Shown here one piece after another: positions 5,571 through 5,589 of a DNA stretch of 5,589 bases. The notes under the pieces are model-generated. The model searched no databases and was not told where the DNA came from. It worked only from the letters and a program-made list of their open reading frames with translations. Origin of the DNA: Lachnospiraceae bacterium (lineage in GTDB: Bacteria > Bacillota > Clostridia > Lachnospirales > Lachnospiraceae); the NCBI GenBank assembly GCA_003447895.1, contig DLYC01000254.1, positions 1 through 5,589 of the forward strand. The letters are read 5' to 3'. The position numbers were made by a program, and so were the translations under genes. Numbering within the stretch: position 1 is the stretch's first letter; every line of letters begins with the position of its first letter.

Positions 5571-5589
5571 AATTCACCCATAATTTACT

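Overview
The window looks like a piece of chromosome from a Gram-positive anaerobe of the class Clostridia, most likely a Lachnospiraceae-type bacterium. Evidence is strong GGAGG-type ribosome binding sites, moderate GC content, and four proteins of types common in that group: a cytidylate kinase-like protein, a DegV protein ending in a Cys-Ser-Tyr-Tyr-Ala-Glu-Lys-Gly-Gly motif, a roughly 355-residue chromosomal Xer-type recombinase and a cytoplasmic YwrD-like gamma-glutamyltransferase. No nucleotide or protein search was possible, so the assignment is by pattern recognition.

Layout. Positions 2-472 (+) hold the 3' part of a cytidylate kinase-like gene, closed by a strong intrinsic terminator at 480-512. 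About 200 bases of intergenic DNA with a consensus -10 box follow. Next is a two-gene unit (712-930 and 927-1787, +) of a tiny membrane-anchored acidic protein and a DegV family lipid-binding protein. The two overlap by ATGA and end in a terminator at 1848-1895. The 282-base gap from 1788 to 2069 then carries a near-perfect 32-bp inverted repeat (1937-1968), an extended -10 promoter (1972-1980) and a GC-rich leader hairpin. After it comes a tyrosine recombinase of the XerS-like, single-Xer kind (2070-3137, +).

From 3134 to the right end everything is on the minus strand: an alpha/beta hydrolase (4815-5570), followed 52 bases downstream by a gamma-glutamyltransferase-like enzyme (3134-4762). 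These two are probably co-transcribed. The recombinase and transferase genes converge and overlap through their stop codons, with no terminator between them.

The most interesting feature is the inverted repeat just upstream of the recombinase. It has the 11-6-11 architecture of a dif site and the position that dif_SL holds relative to xerS in streptococci and lactococci. It also sits on the -35 side of the recombinase promoter. All genes to its left point right, and the genes beyond the recombinase point left, which is the pattern expected around a replication terminus. The working hypothesis is a single-Xer chromosome-dimer-resolution module (recombinase plus its own dif). An ordinary repressor operator is the main alternative. 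The other genes are recognisable housekeeping or metabolic genes with no obvious link to this module.
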